Notes under the pieces: generated by a model | What the model was told of the DNA's origin: nothing | The model's database searches: none | Seen by the model: the letters and a program-made list of their open reading frames with translations, nothing else | In this document: in pieces, positions 44,785 to 52,592 of the stretch | Numbering within the stretch: position 1 is the first letter of the stretch | How the letters are laid out: every line of letters starts with the position of its first letter | Assembly: GCF_018531465.1 (NCBI RefSeq) | Contig: NZ_JAHDTF010000023.1 | Coordinates: 62,001 to 126,000 of the forward strand | Source: Sphaerisporangium fuscum | GTDB taxonomy: Bacteria > Actinomycetota > Actinomycetes > Streptosporangiales > Streptosporangiaceae | Length of the DNA stretch: 64,000 nucleotides | Direction: 5' to 3' | Made by a program: the position numbers and the translations under genes

Positions 44785-46008
44785 ATGCGCAAACCCCGGC
44801 TCCTCCTCATGGCGGCGACCCTGGTCGTCACCCTGACCGGCGGCCTGTTCGCCGCCACGCGCAACGATCGGGCCGAAGCCTCCATCGGCCCCGTCACCTG
44901 GTCCGACGAGTTCAACGGCGCCGCAGGGGCGCCCGTCGACGGCTCGAAGTGGAAATTCGACACCGGCGGCAGCGGCTGGGGCAACAACGAGCTGGAGTAC
45001 TACACCAACTCGACGCGCAACGTGTACCAGGACGGGCAGGGTCATCTCGCCATCACCGCCCGCAAGGAGAACCCGGCCAACTACCAGTGCCACTACGGCA
45101 CCTGCCAGTACACCTCCGGCCGCATCCTGACCGCGGACAAGTTCAGCCAGGCGTACGGCCGCTTCGAGGCGAGCATCAAGATCCCCAAAGGTCAGGGCAT
45201 CTGGCCGGCGTTCTGGATGCTCGGCGGCGGCAACTGGCCGAACACCGGCGAGATCGACATCATGGAGAACATCGGCAAGACGCCGAACACCGTCTACGGC
45301 ACCGTCCACGGCCCCGGCTACTCCGGTTCGGGCGGCGTCGGCGGCAACCGCACGATCGGTACGCCGCTCGGGGACGCCTTCCACAGCTACCGGGTCGACT
45401 GGTCCCCCAACCTCATCGTCTGGTACCTGGACGGCTCCGAGTACTTCCGCGTCACGCCCGCCGACATCCGCGGCAATCAGTGGGTCTTCGACCACCCGTT
45501 CTTCATGATCCTGAACGTGGCCGTCGGCGGCTACTGGCCGGGCAACCCCGACGGCAGCACCTCGTTCCCGCAGACCATGCTGGTCGACTACGTCCGCGTC
45601 TCGGCCTGGAGCAACGACCCCGGCACCGGCAGCGCGCTGAAGTCCAGCCTGAACGGCCGCTGCATCGACATCCCGGGCGCGAACCCCGTCGACGCCGCGC
45701 CACTGCAGATGTACGACTGCAACAACACCGCCGCCCAGCAGTGGACCATCAACGGCGACGGCACGGTCCGCGCGATGGGCAAGTGCATGGACGCCGCGGC
45801 GGCCGGCACCGCGAACGGCACGGCCGTCCAGCTCTACACCTGCAACGGCACCGGCGCCCAGCGCTTCACGCTCACCTCGGCCGGCGACCTGGTCAACACG
45901 ACCGCCAACCGCTGCGTGGACATCGTCGACCGGAACACGGCCAACGGCGCACGACTGCAGCTCTGGGACTGCAGCGGCGCCTCCAACCAGAAGTGGACCC
46001 GAGGCTGA
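44785..46008 (+). CDS. Secreted GH16 beta-glucanase with C-terminal CBM13/ricin-type lectin
   Basis: 407 residues: signal peptide; GH16 domain (~35-275) with catalytic EIDIMEN; and a ricin-B/CBM13 trefoil (~280-405) with Q.W motifs (QQWTINGDG, NQKWTRG) and paired Cys. Hydrolyses beta-1,3 (or mixed) glucans, laminarinase type, while the lectin holds the substrate. ATG after CCGGAGA. Confidence 0.94.
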   Translation: MRKPRLLLMAATLVVTLTGGLFAATRNDRAEASIGPVTWSDEFNGAAGAPVDGSKWKFDTGGSGWGNNELEYYTNSTRNVYQDGQGHLAITARKENPANYQCHYGTCQYTSGRILTADKFSQAYGRFEASIKIPKGQGIWPAFWMLGGGNWPNTGEIDIMENIGKTPNTVYGTVHGPGYSGSGGVGGNRTIGTPLGDAFHSYRVDWSPNLIVWYLDGSEYFRVTPADIRGNQWVFDHPFFMILNVAVGGYWPGNPDGSTSFPQTMLVDYVRVSAWSNDPGTGSALKSSLNGRCIDIPGANPVDAAPLQMYDCNNTAAQQWTINGDGTVRAMGKCMDAAAAGTANGTAVQLYTCNGTGAQRFTLTSAGDLVNTTANRCVDIVDRNTANGARLQLWDCSGASNQKWTRG

Positions 46009-46025
46009 CCTGCCGCCCTCGGCGG

Positions 46026-46053
46026 AAGACCGGCGGCACATGCCGCCGGTCTT
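46026..46053 (+). terminator. Hairpin after GH16 gene
   Basis: Perfect 13-bp stem, AAGACCGGCGGCA with its complement, closed by a two-base loop (CA), 18 bases after the stop. Confidence 0.75.
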
Positions 46054-46232
46054 CGCCCCGGCCGGAGGCTCGCGGGGGCCGGGTGTAGCAGGGTGTGCGG
46101 ACGGTGTGACTTCGGGTAGACGATAGATGACCGGCCGCACACCAGGCGTGGCGCGAAAGCATCGGGGGGAGCGATGGACCTTGGCCACGGCCCGGACCTC
46201 CCCCTCCGCGGCAAGCCGTACGAGAGGCCCCG

Positions 46233-46931
46233 GTGAACGAGCGACGGCGTGAACTGCTGGACCGCGACCTGGAGGAGGCGGCGGCCGACCTGCTCAGGCA
46301 CCATGCGCGGCTGCGTTCCCTCGACGTGCGGGTGCGCTTCGACGGTGGTGTCGCCCACGTGGACGGCCGCGTGGACAGCCAGGCGGAGCTGGCGGTGGTA
46401 CGCGAGCAGCTGGGCCGGCTGGCGGGCGTGCTGGCCGTCTGGGACCGGGTGAGCGTCGGGGACGCCGGGCCCCGTGTGGCCGACCTCGGCTGCGGCGACG
46501 TCAAGCAGCACCCGGACAACCTCGGCTTCGACAAGTCGCCGGGGCCGTCCGTCGACGTCGTCATCGACCTGAGGGACGGCGTCCCGCTCGCCGACGCGTC
46601 GGTGGACCAGGTCTTCACGGTCCACGTGCTGGAGCATCTCCCCGATTTCCTGCCGCTCCTGCAGGAGTGTCACCGGATCCTGCGTCCCGGCGGCGTCCTG
46701 CACGTCCTGGCCCCGTGGTGGCGGCACGTCAACGCCGTGGCCGACCCCACTCACCTACGGCTGATCGATCCGCAGACGTTCAAGCACCTGTGCCGTCCCG
46801 ACAGGGTGAGCCGCTGCTGGTACCCCCTGATGGTGAGCCGGGACGAGGCGACCGTCTTCGCCGACCTGGTCCCGGTCAAGCCCCCGCAGCGCCCCGCCGA
46901 CGAACGCCGCCTCGCCCGCTTCTTCGACTGA
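46233..46931 (+). CDS. SAM-dependent methyltransferase with N-terminal BON-like domain
   Basis: 232 residues. The first ~75 resemble a BON module (SLDVRVRFDGGVAHVDGRV..ELAVVREQL). A class I methyltransferase follows (VADLGCGDVKQHPDNLGFD, HVLEHLPDFLPLLQECHRILRPGG, WWRHVNAV). BON domains usually bind membranes or glycans; fusion to a methyltransferase is unusual. GTG start at 46233. Substrate unknown. Confidence 0.8.
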   Translation: MNERRRELLDRDLEEAAADLLRHHARLRSLDVRVRFDGGVAHVDGRVDSQAELAVVREQLGRLAGVLAVWDRVSVGDAGPRVADLGCGDVKQHPDNLGFDKSPGPSVDVVIDLRDGVPLADASVDQVFTVHVLEHLPDFLPLLQECHRILRPGGVLHVLAPWWRHVNAVADPTHLRLIDPQTFKHLCRPDRVSRCWYPLMVSRDEATVFADLVPVKPPQRPADERRLARFFD

Positions 46932-46941
46932 GCAGTTGGCT

Positions 46942-47808
46942 CTAACCGTCGACCGGCCGCCACCCGAAGCCGTCCCCGTGGCGCCTGACCAGCCCCAGCC
47001 CCGGGAACGGCAGGTGGTAGGCGTGGACGAGCAGGTTCTCGTCGGCGGCACGACCGAGGAGCCTCCTGCGGCTGAGCACCGACCGCTCGGCGTCGTGATC
47101 CCACGGCGTGCGCCAGCCGAGGTGGCTCAGCTGGAGGCGGTGGTGGAAGGAGTCGCCGAGGCAGAGCAGCCGTTCCCCGCGGGACTCCAGCAGGAACGCC
47201 GTGTGCCCGGGCGTGTGGCCGGCGGCGTCGACGGTGTGGACGCCGGGGAGGATCTCGGCGTCGTACTCGACCGGCCGCAGCCGCTCCCCGAAGATCCTGA
47301 TCGCGTCGAGCGCCGGCCGGCGCTGGTCGCGCGGGGCCGGGCAGGCGACGTCCGACCAGAACGCCACCTCCGCGGCGTGCGCGACCGGGGTCGCGTGCGG
47401 GAACGTCGGCTCGCCCGACCACACGGCCCCTCGGGAGTGGTCCTCGTGCAGGTGCGTGAACAGGACGGCGGCCGGTGCGGACGTCGAGAACCCGGCCTCG
47501 GCCAGCCCGTCGGTGAGCCTGCCGACCAGGGGGGTGGCGTCGGGGCCGTACCCGAAGAAGCGCTTGCCGAGCCCGGTGTCGATGACGGCCAGGCCGGCCG
47601 GGGTCTCGACGCACAGGCAGTTGTAGCCGCACGTCACGGTCGTCCGGCCACCCTCTTCCCGCGACGCCGCCTCGCGCAGCTCGTGTTCCGGTACACCGGT
47701 GGCAGGGGTGAAGAACTCCGACAGCGGGGGCTCCAACCGGCCGTCGCTGATCACGACGCACGGGAGGTCTCCCACGGAGAAGCGGTGGATCCCCTGGCGA
47801 CCGGTCAC
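46942..47808 (-). CDS. MBL-fold metallo-hydrolase
   Basis: 288 residues with the metallo-beta-lactamase motif THLHEDHSRG, plus downstream His/Asp ligands (AAGHTPGHT, LCLGDSFHH). Lactonase- or hydrolase-like; substrate unknown. It follows the TetR-regulator gene on the same strand, which may control it. Confidence 0.9.
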   Translation of the reverse strand: MTGRQGIHRFSVGDLPCVVISDGRLEPPLSEFFTPATGVPEHELREAASREEGGRTTVTCGYNCLCVETPAGLAVIDTGLGKRFFGYGPDATPLVGRLTDGLAEAGFSTSAPAAVLFTHLHEDHSRGAVWSGEPTFPHATPVAHAAEVAFWSDVACPAPRDQRRPALDAIRIFGERLRPVEYDAEILPGVHTVDAAGHTPGHTAFLLESRGERLLCLGDSFHHRLQLSHLGWRTPWDHDAERSVLSRRRLLGRAADENLLVHAYHLPFPGLGLVRRHGDGFGWRPVDG

Positions 47809-47858
47809 CTCGTCTCCTCGCGTCGTGCGGGCGCCTCTTCCAGGCAGGACCCTGATCG

Positions 47859-48452
47859 TCAGAGCGCCTGCAGCGGCTTGCTGGTGAGGCCCCTGACGGT
47901 CAGTTCCGCGAGCTGTCGCAGGCGGGCGCGCAGGGCGGCCGGCTCCGCCTTCGCCCCGGCGATCCCCGTGAGCGCGTCCACCAGGATGGCGGCGGCGTCA
48001 CGGCTGGACAGCGCCACGTCGAGCAGGTCGAGCTCCTCGCGGGCGTCGTTCAGCGTGGCCTCGATGACGGTGAGATAACCGGACTCGAACGCGGCCATGA
48101 TGTCCTGGGCGATCACTTCGGCCTCGGCGAGCATCTCTGCCCGGAACCGTGCCTCGACTGTGCCTGCGAACAGGTCGATTTTGATCGCCAGAACCTCGTA
48201 GATGCGGTCCGCGATCGGACGACCGGAGTGGCGGGCCGCCTCGGCGGCGACGATCGCCCCGTGGACGAGTTGGTGGCCGACGGCTCGAAAGACGTCCTCT
48301 TTGCCCGTGAAGTATTGGTAGATGGCCGGACGGGACACGCGGGCGGCCTGGGCGATCAGTTCCATCGAGGCACGCCGGTAGCCGTATCGGCCGAAGACGC
48401 CGAGTGCCGCAGCCGCGATCTGCTCGCGTTTGACCGCGGCCGCGTCCGTCAT
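47859..48452 (-). CDS. TetR-family regulator
   Basis: 197 residues: N-terminal HTH (IAAAALGVFGRYGYRRASMELIAQAARVSRPAIYQYF) and a variable ligand-binding domain. Same strand and 50 bp upstream of the metallo-hydrolase, a plausible operon or target. Confidence 0.9.
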   Translation of the reverse strand: MTDAAAVKREQIAAAALGVFGRYGYRRASMELIAQAARVSRPAIYQYFTGKEDVFRAVGHQLVHGAIVAAEAARHSGRPIADRIYEVLAIKIDLFAGTVEARFRAEMLAEAEVIAQDIMAAFESGYLTVIEATLNDAREELDLLDVALSSRDAAAILVDALTGIAGAKAEPAALRARLRQLAELTVRGLTSKPLQAL

Positions 48453-48535
48453 GCTGACAGTTTATCCAGGATTCGTAATGGAGTCAGTCGTACAGGCCAC
48501 GGGGGCGGTCGGTTCAGCGGGCCCCGGGGCGAGAG

Positions 48536-49657
48536 CTACGGCGAGCAGTCCAGCGTGGTACCGGGTCGCGGTCTGACCGGCCCGTAGTAGTGCACCTTCT
48601 GGCAGGGTACGACGTTGCCGGTCACGGCCACATCGGTGATCGGGCCGTGGGTGTCGGCGCGTACGGCCAGCCAATCCCTGGCGCCGCCACCGGTCACCTG
48701 GTTGCCCGTGATCTCGACGGTCTTGAGCGGGCTTCCTGCCACCGACTTGACGTAGATGCCCCCCGCGCAGCCGTCCAGCACGTTCCCTCTGATCCGGACG
48801 TCCGAGGCGTTGACCGTGGCGATACCGTCCCAGCGGGTGCCGCGCACGGTGTTGTGCTCGATGCGCACTCCCACGTGCGGGTGGGCGGGGTCGCTGGTGT
48901 GCGAGCCGGTGAGCTGGCCCCACGCGGCTTGGGAGCCCGAGGCATCGCAGGTGTTTCCGGTCAGCAGGATGTCGCGGCACGGGCTCAGGTCGCTGGCGCC
49001 TCCCCAGGTGTTGTCGCCCGTGGGCAGGTCCAGCTGGATGGCTTCGCCGTGCCACAACCCCTGGCCGGGGTCGGCGATCCAGCCCCTGAGCGCGCAGTCA
49101 CGGACGGTGCCGCGGCGAACCGCGTTCAGCTCGATGCCGTGCCACCATTTGACGTTCCAGATGGTCACGCGCTGGATGAGCACGTCGCTGGAGTGGATGA
49201 TCGTGATGACGTTCATCGGGGGTGCGTCGTCGACCTTGCCGCGCTGGGCGAAGTCCCATACAGGGTCCCAGCTGCCGCCGGTGACGGCGATGTTGCCCGC
49301 TCCCGCGTACCCGCCGGTGCCCGCGGCGACCGCGTTGAGCACCATCGTGTGCTTGACGCCTTCGGCGGGAAAGCGCGCGACGATCCTGGCGTCGGTCGCG
49401 TCCAGATGCGTGTCGCGATGGATGATCAGCGGCTCGGTGAGCAGGTAGGTCGCCTTCGGGACCTTGGCGATGTGCCGACCTGCGGAATCACGAGGGCCCT
49501 TGCCGTCTCCGGCCGCGTCGAGCAGCTTCTGGATCGCCGAGCCGCTCACATAGCCGGCTGACGCCCGCCCGGCCCCGATCGAGAGCGCCGCGGCCCCGCC
49601 CAGGAACGTCCGGCGCCCGATCACTGGGGACCTCTGGGGGGTATCTGACCAAATCAT
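48536..49657 (-). CDS. Secreted right-handed parallel beta-helix protein
   Basis: About 373 residues. Twin-arginine-like signal (IGRRTFLGGAAALSIGAGRASA), then a repetitive beta-helix of pectate-lyase type (VLIQRVTIWNVKWWHGIELN, VGVRIEHNTVRGTRWDGIAT, VRIRGNVLDGCAGGIYV). Probably a polysaccharide lyase/hydrolase or a structural beta-helix; catalytic residues could not be assigned. The ATG at 49657 follows GGGAAG. Confidence 0.78.
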   Translation of the reverse strand: MIWSDTPQRSPVIGRRTFLGGAAALSIGAGRASAGYVSGSAIQKLLDAAGDGKGPRDSAGRHIAKVPKATYLLTEPLIIHRDTHLDATDARIVARFPAEGVKHTMVLNAVAAGTGGYAGAGNIAVTGGSWDPVWDFAQRGKVDDAPPMNVITIIHSSDVLIQRVTIWNVKWWHGIELNAVRRGTVRDCALRGWIADPGQGLWHGEAIQLDLPTGDNTWGGASDLSPCRDILLTGNTCDASGSQAAWGQLTGSHTSDPAHPHVGVRIEHNTVRGTRWDGIATVNASDVRIRGNVLDGCAGGIYVKSVAGSPLKTVEITGNQVTGGGARDWLAVRADTHGPITDVAVTGNVVPCQKVHYYGPVRPRPGTTLDCSP

Positions 49658-49803
49658 ATGGCTTCCCAATCACGTGTGTGGCCGTCCTCGTCGACACCAG
49701 GACCAACCCCGGTCGGGCCGATCCGTGGACCTGCGACCGCAGTCTTGGCCAGAAGCGGGACCACTGGGCGACTATCTGACGAAACTAGTCTAATCTGTCA
49801 GGC

Positions 49804-50112
49804 ATGTGGACGACGATACTGCTCACCTTCTTCGCCGGCGTCTTCGCGGCGAACGCGACGCCCCACTTCGTCAAGGGCATCACCAAGGAACCGTTCCCGA
49901 CGCCCTTCGGCTACTCGCCGCTGATCAATCTCGTGGCCGGGTGGGGGATGTACGTCATCGCGGCCCTCCTCCTCGCGGGAGCCGGCGTGACCGCCCAGCC
50001 GTGGCCCGCCGCCGCCTCGGGGGCGATCGGGGTGCTGGTCATGGGCGTCTTCCACGCACAGCTCGGCGCGTTCGGCAAACGGCCCCCGGCGGAGGCGGCA
50101 CCGCGCGCATGA
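49804..50112 (+). CDS. Small membrane protein, unknown
   Basis: 102 residues, three hydrophobic segments (TILLTFFAGVFAANATPHFV; INLVAGWGMYVIAALLLAGAG; ASGAIGVLVMGVFHAQL). Resembles small conserved membrane proteins near regulators in actinomycetes, but I do not recognise a named family. Confidence 0.65.
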   Translation: MWTTILLTFFAGVFAANATPHFVKGITKEPFPTPFGYSPLINLVAGWGMYVIAALLLAGAGVTAQPWPAAASGAIGVLVMGVFHAQLGAFGKRPPAEAAPRA

Positions 50113-50115
50113 CCC

Positions 50116-50146
50116 GCCGAGTACGACAGCCCCTGCCGTACTCGGC
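50116..50146. terminator. Hairpin between convergent small membrane genes
   Basis: GCCGAGTACG (50116-50125) pairs with CGTACTCGGC (50137-50146), 10 perfect base pairs, between two convergent stops. Confidence 0.75.
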
Positions 50147-50153
50147 GCCTGAT

Positions 50154-50564
50154 CTAGGTCCCGGCCAGGCGCCCGCGGCGCGGCAGCAGGGTCCAGGCCG
50201 CAGCGCCCAGCAGGAGAGCGAAGAATGCGGGGCCGAGGGACTGAGCGAGCTCATGCCGTGTCACGCCGATCACCGTGTCGACGAGTTGCACCCCCGCGTT
50301 CAGAGCGAGCACCAGCGTCAGTGGCCGCCAGGCTCGCAGCGCCGCGAACAGGGCCAGCCCGCCGAGCAGCACGATGCTCCGGGCGGCCATGTAAGCGGCG
50401 AACACGCGCGGCGCCGCCGCATCGCCCCCAGGAACGAGGCCTCCCGGAGCGAGCAGGCCCGAGACGGTGAAGTAGCCCGACGAGAGGACGGTCAGGACCG
50501 TCACGACGGTCGCGAACACGCGCGCCGATCGTCTGGTGACCGAATCATTCGGTGTCCTAATCAT
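50154..50564 (-). CDS. Small integral membrane protein
   Basis: 136 residues with four membrane helices (VFATVVTVLTVLSSGYFTVSG, IVLLGGLALFAAL, TLVLALNAGVQLVDTVIG, GPAFFALLLGAAAW). Similar to DUF4267-type proteins (tentative). Divergent, by 23 bp, from the MarR regulator, its likely repressor. Confidence 0.7.
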   Translation of the reverse strand: MIRTPNDSVTRRSARVFATVVTVLTVLSSGYFTVSGLLAPGGLVPGGDAAAPRVFAAYMAARSIVLLGGLALFAALRAWRPLTLVLALNAGVQLVDTVIGVTRHELAQSLGPAFFALLLGAAAWTLLPRRGRLAGT

Positions 50565-50587
50565 ATGGGGAAGCTAGCATTGCGGTC

Positions 50588-51025
50588 ATGACGTCGCAAG
50601 TGACCGGCAGCCTCGCCTTCCTGCTCAGCAAACTCGGGCAGGCGGCCGCGGAGCGCTTCGCCGACCGGCTCGCGCCGCTGGGCCTGCGCCCCCGGCACTG
50701 CGCGGTGCTGCAGTTGCTGGAGGCCGCACCGCTCGGCCAGCTCGCGCTGGCCAGAACCATCGGCGTCACCCCCAGCGTGGTCGTCGACATGCTGGACGAG
50801 TTGGAGGGAGTGGGCGCGGTGCGGCGGGTGCGCGACACGGCCGACCGGCGGCGGCAGCTCGCCGAGATCACCGAGGAGGGGCGCGAGCTCAGCCGTTCAG
50901 CCGCGGAGGTCGCCTCTCAGGTGGACGCCGAACTGCTGGGCGGACTCACCCCGGATCAGAAGCGCGCGCTCCGCCAGGCCCTGACCACCGTCGCCACCGC
51001 CCACGACCTGCTGCCTCACGGCTGA
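50588..51025 (+). CDS. MarR-family regulator
   Basis: 145 residues with the MarR winged helix (LGLRPRHCAVLQLLEAAPLG..IGVTPSVVVDMLDELE, RVRDTADRRRQLAEITEEG). Predicted to control the divergent membrane gene. The stop overlaps the convergent PadR gene by 10 bp. Confidence 0.92.
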   Translation: MTSQVTGSLAFLLSKLGQAAAERFADRLAPLGLRPRHCAVLQLLEAAPLGQLALARTIGVTPSVVVDMLDELEGVGAVRRVRDTADRRRQLAEITEEGRELSRSAAEVASQVDAELLGGLTPDQKRALRQALTTVATAHDLLPHG

Positions 51026-51564
51026 CCACCCGGCTGGTCCTGCTTGCCGGTGGCGGTCTTGGCCCATTCGGCCCAGTCCGCCAGTGCTCGATAGAGGCGG
51101 GCGCCCGCCTCGATGGCCACGCGTAGCGACCGTGTCTGCGGGGTGTCGCCGAATTCGCCGCGGTCTTTGGCCGCCGCGTAGGCCTCGTAGCGCGCCGCCT
51201 CCTGCGTGAAGTGGGCGGCCTCCTGGTCGAGATGTCTGCGCAGATCCTCGGGGTCCATCAGCCAGAAGAAGACCGAGCGCAGCAGCGACTGCACGCGCAG
51301 CGTGTGGTCGACCTCACCCGCAGCGAGCCAGAGCTTCACCTCGGCCAGTCCATCGTCGGTGATCCGGTACGCCTTGCGCCGCCGTGGCCCCTCGCTGTCG
51401 ACCTCGATGAGACCGTCCGCGGCCAGCCGGTTCAGCTCGGCGTAGATCTTCGGGTGCTGGGCCGGCCACACCGAGCCGAGCACCTCCTGGAAGCGGCGGG
51501 CCAGGTCGTAGCCGCTGGCGGGGCCTTCGGCGAGCAGCCCGAGCAACCCGTACCGCAATGACAT
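51016..51564 (-). CDS. PadR-family regulator
   Basis: 182 residues. N-terminal PadR winged helix (LRYGLLGLLAEGPASGYDLA, HPKIYAELNRLAADGLIEVDSEGPRRRKAYRITDDG) and a C-terminal Vir-type helical domain. Divergent from the SDR gene; the palindrome at 51643-51656 between them is the obvious candidate operator. Confidence 0.92.
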   Translation of the reverse strand: MSLRYGLLGLLAEGPASGYDLARRFQEVLGSVWPAQHPKIYAELNRLAADGLIEVDSEGPRRRKAYRITDDGLAEVKLWLAAGEVDHTLRVQSLLRSVFFWLMDPEDLRRHLDQEAAHFTQEAARYEAYAAAKDRGEFGDTPQTRSLRVAIEAGARLYRALADWAEWAKTATGKQDQPGGQP

Positions 51565-51642
51565 GGTCGATCTCCTCACGAGCCTGCCAGATGAATCATC
51601 TTGACATGTCCCCAAGACCATGTACAAACTCCATATGTCCCT

Positions 51643-51656
51643 AGGTACATGTACCT
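51643..51656. promoter_or_regulatory. Perfect 14-bp palindrome, candidate PadR operator
   Basis: AGGTACATGTACCT lies 22 bases before the SDR start and downstream of TTGACA (51601-51606). Two other ATGT/ACAT elements (51605, 51620) lie close by, as in many PadR sites. Confidence 0.6.
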
Positions 51657-51677
51657 CAGGCCCTATGGAGGTCTCCT

Positions 51678-52496
51678 ATGTCTCAGCAGAGAACGGTCCT
51701 GGTCACCGGTGCCGCGGGCGGCATCGGCCAAGCCATCGTCAAAGCCCTCGCGGCCAAGGACTACGTGGTCCTGGCGGGTGTTCGCGAGCGGACCGCCGCA
51801 TTGGGCGGCGCCAGGCAGATCGTCATGGACGTCACCGATCCCGAGAGCGTCGCGGACGCGGCCGAGCAGGTCGACGGCGGTCTGCATGCGGTGATCAACA
51901 ATGCGGGCGTGATCGTCCAGGGTCCGCTGGAGCTGGTGCCGCCCGGCGAGCTGCGTCGCCAGTTCGAGGTCAACACCTATGGCCCCACGTACGTCATGCA
52001 GGCATTTCTGCCGATGTTGCGAGCCGGCAGGGGCCGCATCATCAACATCAGCGCGCCCACCGCCCGGGTTCCGCTCCCGTTCCTGGCGCCCATCTCGGCC
52101 AGCAAGGCCGCGCTCGCCTCTTTGTCCGACGCCCTGCGCCTGGAGTTGGCCGCCTGGGGGATCCCCATCGTCCTCATCGAGCCCGGCACCACGTCGACCC
52201 CGATCTTCGCCAAGGCCGAGGCCGCGGCGCGGGCGGCCGCGGCCCTCGCGGAGCCGGACAGGCTGGCCCTGTACGGCGACCATCTCGCCCGCCTCGCCCA
52301 GGCCATGGCCGAGCAGAAGCCAGGTTCCGTCGAGCCGGTGGCGAACGCCGTGGTGGCGGCAGTGGAGGCACGCAACCCGAAGCGCCGCTACGTCGTCGGT
52401 GACGCCCGCCTGGCCGATCTCCTCACCCGCCTTCCCGTACGACTTCGGGAGCGGATGGTCATGAGCGCGCTCGGGCTCACGGGCGTCCGGCCATGA
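51678..52496 (+). CDS. SDR-like protein with altered catalytic site
   Basis: 272 residues: cofactor loop VTGAAGGIGQA, VINNAG, Ser in IINISAPTA. The catalytic position normally YxxxK reads ISASK, with Ile in place of the active-site Tyr; Lys is kept. If correct, the protein may bind cofactor but not act as a typical dehydrogenase. Divergent from the PadR gene. Confidence 0.85.
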   Translation: MSQQRTVLVTGAAGGIGQAIVKALAAKDYVVLAGVRERTAALGGARQIVMDVTDPESVADAAEQVDGGLHAVINNAGVIVQGPLELVPPGELRRQFEVNTYGPTYVMQAFLPMLRAGRGRIINISAPTARVPLPFLAPISASKAALASLSDALRLELAAWGIPIVLIEPGTTSTPIFAKAEAAARAAAALAEPDRLALYGDHLARLAQAMAEQKPGSVEPVANAVVAAVEARNPKRRYVVGDARLADLLTRLPVRLRERMVMSALGLTGVRP

Positions 52497-52592
52497 AGAC
52501 GATCGTGCTGATCGGCGCCGCACCGACCGTCGCCGGGCCTGCTCTCGGGCTCCGCGCGGACGGCACATGAGCGGCGGACGGGAGCACAGGTG

